DNA of 64,000 nt from Pseudomonas monteilii NBRC 103158 = DSM 14164 (GTDB lineage: Bacteria; Pseudomonadota; Gammaproteobacteria; Pseudomonadales; Pseudomonadaceae). Of the stretch, positions 60,453 through 64,000 are shown in pieces. Positions within the stretch are counted from its first letter, which is position 1. Every line of letters starts with the position of its first letter. The position numbers and the translations under genes were made by a program. Location: contig NZ_BBIS01000049.1 of NCBI RefSeq assembly GCF_000730605.1, positions 1 to 64,000 on the forward strand, read 5' to 3'. The notes under the pieces were generated by a model. It worked only from the letters and a program-made list of their open reading frames with translations, did not search any database and was not told the DNA's origin.

Positions 60453-60695
60453 TCAGTCGGCTTTTTTACGGATCCAGTACAGGAAGGTGCCGGCGTCCTC
60501 TTGCTGCTGCAGCAATTCGTGGCCGAGGAAGTTGCAGAACTTGGGAATGTCACGACGGGTCGACGGATCGGTGGCGATGACTTTCAGCAGGCCGCCAGCG
60601 GCCAAATTGCGCACATGCTGGTGCAGCATCATTACCGGTTCCGGGCAATTCAGGCCGGTGGCGTCGAGGATGGCGTCGGGGGTGAAATCGGTCAT
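60453..60695 (-). CDS. tusA: Sulfurtransferase TusA
   Basis: TusA relays persulfide sulfur for tRNA 2-thiouridine and other thio-cofactors. The 80-residue protein has the active Cys in DATGLNCPEPVMMLHQ (about Cys17), then LLKVIATDPSTRRDIPKFCNFLGHELLQQ, all standard. ATG 60695 (MTDFTPDAI) is preferred to one four codons upstream. It lies between rlmM and pdxB on the same strand. Confidence 0.95.
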   Translation of the reverse strand: MTDFTPDAILDATGLNCPEPVMMLHQHVRNLAAGGLLKVIATDPSTRRDIPKFCNFLGHELLQQQEDAGTFLYWIRKKAD

Positions 60696-60771
60696 GGGGG
60701 GCTCCACAAATGATCGTTATTGTCGCGCATAGGGCCGTTTCGACCAAGGGGCTGGCTTGCAGCCCCCGAAA

Positions 60772-61836
60772 TCAGCGCGGCTTCAGGTCCAGTCTGCGCA
60801 GATGGCAAGTCACTTCCTCACGGTCGTGATACAGCTGCTTGCAGGCAATCGATACCCTGATCTTGCGCGCCTTGAACGTCGCCTCCATGCGGTCGAGCAA
60901 CCGACGTACTTCGGCATAGCGTTGCTTCATCGGCAGCTTCAGGTTGACCACTGCCTCGCGGCACAACCCCTCACCCAGCCAGGTTTCGATCAGCGAAGTG
61001 GTGCGCGCCGGCTTCTCGACGATGTCGCACACCATCCAGTCCACCGGCTGCTTCGGCTGCCAGGTGAAACCGTCGGCCATCAGGTGCTGCACCAGGCCGG
61101 TGTCCATCAGGCTTTCGGCCATCGGCCCGTTGTCGATGGCCGTGACCAGCATGCCACGACGTACCAGCTGGTAGGTCCAGCCACCCGGCGAGGCGCCCAG
61201 GTCGACACCGGTCATGTCATCGCCCAGGCGCTGTTCCCACTGCTCACGCGGGATGAACTGGTGCCAGGCCTCTTCCAGCTTGAGGGTCGAACGGCTGGGT
61301 GCCTCGCGGGGGAATTTCAGGCGCGGGATGCCCATGGGCCACAACGCGCTGTTGTTGGCCGGGGCCAGGCCGACAAACACCCGCCGGCCGCTGATGAAGG
61401 TGAGCAGCAACCGTGGGCGGCTGGCGTCGTCGACCAGGCGACCGGCGTTTTCCAGGGCCTTGCGCAGCGGCACTTCGAACTTGCGACAGAAGGTGGACAA
61501 TTCCTTGCCTTCGTTGCTGTCCAGCACTTCCAGCCACAGGCTGCCGAACACCGGGAAGTCGGTCAACTGCGCCAGCAGCACACTGATACGGTCACTTTCC
61601 GGTAACTCGACATAACCGCCACGGGCCCACTGCCGAGGGAAAATCAGCTCGTTGAAGCGCAGCGCCCCCATCAACCGCTCGGCACCGCCGTCTTCACTGC
61701 AGACAAACTCGGCGCTGGCACTTTGTGGCTTGCCTTTGGCATAGCCGACAATGCCCAGGCGGGCGGCATGTTCGCTGATTTCGGCGCAAACCTCGCCCTC
61801 GAAACCGGGCCGGCAATGCATGAACAGGGTATTCAT
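60772..61836 (-). CDS. rlmM: 23S rRNA (cytidine-2498-2'-O)-methyltransferase RlmM
   Basis: RlmM methylates the 2'-OH of C2498 in 23S rRNA using S-adenosylmethionine. The 354-residue protein has an N-terminal THUMP-like region starting MNTLFMHCRPGFEGEVCAEI and a Rossmann methyltransferase with the SAM motif GVDLGASPGGWTYQLVRRGM (about 210-229). VDWMVCDIVEKPAR and NLKLPMKQRYAEV supply the K-D-K-type catalytic residues. tusA begins about 76 bases downstream. It is divergent from acnA. Confidence 0.95.
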   Translation of the reverse strand: MNTLFMHCRPGFEGEVCAEISEHAARLGIVGYAKGKPQSASAEFVCSEDGGAERLMGALRFNELIFPRQWARGGYVELPESDRISVLLAQLTDFPVFGSLWLEVLDSNEGKELSTFCRKFEVPLRKALENAGRLVDDASRPRLLLTFISGRRVFVGLAPANNSALWPMGIPRLKFPREAPSRSTLKLEEAWHQFIPREQWEQRLGDDMTGVDLGASPGGWTYQLVRRGMLVTAIDNGPMAESLMDTGLVQHLMADGFTWQPKQPVDWMVCDIVEKPARTTSLIETWLGEGLCREAVVNLKLPMKQRYAEVRRLLDRMEATFKARKIRVSIACKQLYHDREEVTCHLRRLDLKPR

Positions 61837-62060
61837 CTCTCACTCCACTACGGCTGGCGCGCAACAGGCGCCGGCAGGGCGGCGATGATAAAGGAAGATC
61901 GGAACCTGCGACACGCCCCGCCGGTCCAGAAAAGGGTCAGGGGCCGTAAAGCGGTCTAACCTGACCTTTCAGCCAGGTCCGTACCGTGCGGACCGAAACA
62001 GAGCGGTGACACCGGCAGACCTTGAGTAATTGCCGGGCACCGGCGTAGAAGGAGTTGGCA

Positions 62061-64000
62061 ATGCCCTCGCTCGACAGCCTGAACACCCTCAAGACCCTCC
62101 AGGTCGGCAACCAGACCTATCACTATTTCAGCCTTACCGAGGCCGCCCGCCAGCTGGGTGACCTGCAACGCCTACCCATGTCGCTGAAGGTGCTGCTGGA
62201 AAACCTGCTGCGCTGGGAGGACGGCCATACCGTCACCGGCGACGACTTGCGCGCCCTTGCACAGTGGCTAAGCGAGCGGCGCTCTGACCGCGAGATCCAG
62301 TATCGCCCGGCGCGGGTGCTGATGCAGGACTTCACCGGCGTGCCGGCCGTGGTCGACCTGGCCGCCATGCGCGCCGCCATGGCCAAGGCCGGCGGCGACC
62401 CGCAGCGGATCAACCCGCTGTCACCGGTGGACCTGGTGATCGACCACTCGGTAATGGTCGACCATTACGGCACGCCGCAAGCCTTCGGCGAGAACGTGGA
62501 TATCGAAATGCAGCGCAATGGCGAGCGTTATGCCTTCCTGCGCTGGGGCCAGAGCGCCTTCGACAACTTCCGCGTAGTGCCGCCGGGCACCGGCATCTGC
62601 CACCAGGTCAACCTGGAGTACCTGGGCCGCACGGTGTGGACCCGTGAAGCCGATGGCCGCACCTACGCCTTCCCCGACACCCTGGTGGGTACCGACTCGC
62701 ACACCACCATGATCAATGGCCTGGGCGTGCTCGGCTGGGGTGTCGGAGGCATCGAGGCAGAGGCGGCCATGCTCGGCCAACCCGTGTCGATGCTGATCCC
62801 CGAAGTGATCGGTTTCAAGCTGACCGGCAAGCTGCGCGAAGGTATCACCGCCACTGACCTGGTGCTGACGGTTACGCAAATGCTGCGCAAGAAAGGCGTG
62901 GTGGGGAAGTTCGTCGAGTTTTACGGCGATGGCCTGGCCGAGCTGCCATTGGCCGACCGGGCGACCATTGCCAACATGGCGCCGGAATACGGCGCCACCT
63001 GCGGTTTCTTCCCGGTCGATCAGGTGACCCTGGACTACCTGCGCCTGTCGGGCCGCCCCGAAGCGACCGTGCAACTGGTCGAGCATTACTGCAAAGCTCA
63101 AGGCCTGTGGCGCCTGCCTGGCCAGGAACCGCTGTTCAGCGACAGCCTGGCGCTGGACATGCACGAGGTCGAAGCCAGCATGGCCGGGCCTAAACGGCCA
63201 CAGGACCGGGTAGCGCTGGGCCAGGTCAGCCAGGCTTTTGACCACTTCATCGAGCTGCAACCCAAACCACTGGCCAAGGACGTCGGCCGTCTGGAGAGCG
63301 AAGGTGGCGGCGGCGTAGCGGTGGGCAACGCCGACCAGGCGGGCGAGATCGACTACAACCATGCAGGCCAGACTCACACCCTGCGCGATGGTGCCGTGGT
63401 GATTGCAGCGATTACCTCGTGCACCAACACCTCCAACCCCAGTGTGATGATGGCGGCCGGGCTGGTGGCGAAAAAGGCGCTGGAAAAGGGCCTGCAACGC
63501 AAACCTTGGGTCAAGAGCTCGCTGGCACCGGGCTCCAAGGTGGTCACCGACTACTTCAAGGCCGCCGGGCTCACCCCCTACCTCGACCAGTTGGGCTTCG
63601 ACCTGGTCGGCTATGGCTGCACCACCTGCATCGGCAACTCGGGCCCGCTGGATGAAGCGATCGAGAAAGCCATCGGCAGCGCCGACCTCACCGTGGCGTC
63701 GGTGCTGTCGGGCAACCGCAACTTCGAAGGCCGTGTGCACCCACTGGTCAAGACCAACTGGCTGGCCTCGCCGCCGCTGGTGGTGGCCTACGCCCTGGCC
63801 GGTAGCGTACGGCTGGACCTGACGCGTGACCCGCTGGGTACCGGCAAAGACGGCCAGCCGGTTTACCTGCGCGACATCTGGCCCAGCCAGCAGGAAATTG
63901 CCGAAGCCGTAGCCAAGGTCGACACGGCGATGTTCCACAAGGAATATGCCGAAGTGTTCGCCGGCGATGCGCAATGGCAGGCCATCGAGGTGCCGCAGGC
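62061..64000 (+). CDS. acnA: Aconitate hydratase A (5' part, runs off the window)
   Basis: Aconitase interconverts citrate and isocitrate. The open frame starts at ATG 62061, with AAGGAG about 7 bases before it, and continues past the right edge. It covers about 646 of an expected ~910 residues. The protein begins MPSLDSLNTLKTLQVGNQTYHYFSL. It contains VLMQDFTGVPAVVDLAAMR and GTDSHTTMINGLGVLGWGVGGIEAEAAMLG. The [4Fe-4S] ligands Cys454 (ITSCTNTSNPSV) and Cys520/Cys523 (GYGCTTCIGNSGPL) are all present. The layout is AcnA/IRP-type, not AcnB. About 220 bases separate it from rlmM. Confidence 0.96.
   Translation, partial: MPSLDSLNTLKTLQVGNQTYHYFSLTEAARQLGDLQRLPMSLKVLLENLLRWEDGHTVTGDDLRALAQWLSERRSDREIQYRPARVLMQDFTGVPAVVDLAAMRAAMAKAGGDPQRINPLSPVDLVIDHSVMVDHYGTPQAFGENVDIEMQRNGERYAFLRWGQSAFDNFRVVPPGTGICHQVNLEYLGRTVWTREADGRTYAFPDTLVGTDSHTTMINGLGVLGWGVGGIEAEAAMLGQPVSMLIPEVIGFKLTGKLREGITATDLVLTVTQMLRKKGVVGKFVEFYGDGLAELPLADRATIANMAPEYGATCGFFPVDQVTLDYLRLSGRPEATVQLVEHYCKAQGLWRLPGQEPLFSDSLALDMHEVEASMAGPKRPQDRVALGQVSQAFDHFIELQPKPLAKDVGRLESEGGGGVAVGNADQAGEIDYNHAGQTHTLRDGAVVIAAITSCTNTSNPSVMMAAGLVAKKALEKGLQRKPWVKSSLAPGSKVVTDYFKAAGLTPYLDQLGFDLVGYGCTTCIGNSGPLDEAIEKAIGSADLTVASVLSGNRNFEGRVHPLVKTNWLASPPLVVAYALAGSVRLDLTRDPLGTGKDGQPVYLRDIWPSQQEIAEAVAKVDTAMFHKEYAEVFAGDAQWQAIEVPQ

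Noticed and set aside
61975..61994. Small hairpin (GGTCCG/CGGACC) upstream of acnA as a riboswitch
   Set aside because: A 6-bp stem with no conserved aptamer-like core is too little to support a riboswitch call.

Overview
The window is about 64 kb of chromosomal core genome from a fluorescent Pseudomonas, most likely the Pseudomonas putida group. This rests on GC-rich coding with strong third-position G/C, on gene sets and orders typical of Pseudomonas (lolCDE, GDPD, sthA, apbE, gapB, mfd; psrA|lexA-sulA-topA; fadBA; uup|slt; cheV), on a PsrA operator, on P. putida-type REP palindromes, and on protein lengths matching that group. The species is an inference from remembered gene order; no search was run.

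Layout. 1-700 holds the remains of a dusA-associated tyrosine integrase, the only clear trace of a mobile element. 700-12,600: dusA, tal, a PhoD-like phosphatase, the hsbR-hsbA partner-switching pair, a PilZ protein, mlaA/vacJ, a HAD-fold protein that has lost its nucleophile, a DUF4404 protein, queF, and a copper module (periplasmic cupredoxin divergent from copRS). 12,600-21,600: lolCDE lipoprotein export, a second PilZ protein, a glycerophosphodiesterase, sthA, apbE and a gapB-type GAPDH. 21,700-29,100: mfd, csiV and a SWIM/SNF2 helicase packed head to tail. 29,200-36,400: psrA, an L,D-transpeptidase and nagZ on one strand, and lexA-sulA on the other, with the psrA and lexA promoter regions back to back; two small Pseudomonas proteins and topA follow. 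36,400-41,700: a DUF1653 protein, fadBA, a 537-base intergenic region with a long stem-loop, a small membrane protein and a universal stress protein.

41,700-54,800: uup, slt, a MOSC protein, cheV, a small helical protein resembling an Hpt domain without its histidine, a NarL-type two-component pair, a YegS-like lipid kinase, a glycosyltransferase, and moaB-moeA. 54,800-64,000: a YgdI-type lipoprotein, tRNA-Pro(CGG), a chemoreceptor, an MsbA-like exporter, a PA1571-type microprotein, pdxB, tusA, rlmM and the 5' part of acnA, which runs off the right edge.

Shared themes are envelope upkeep (LolCDE, MlaA, Slt, NagZ, L,D-transpeptidase, CsiV), DNA damage response (Mfd, LexA, SulA), fatty-acid sensing and degradation (PsrA, FadBA), and motility/c-di-GMP signalling (HsbRA, two PilZ proteins, CheV, the chemoreceptor). 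I found no CRISPR array, complete prophage, intact insertion sequence or obvious defence island. I do not see a convincing undescribed multi-gene system. The best leads are the pseudo-Hpt next to cheV, the compositional break inside the SNF2 gene, the stem-loop upstream of fadB, the HAD pseudoenzyme and the tight mfd-csiV-SNF2 cluster.
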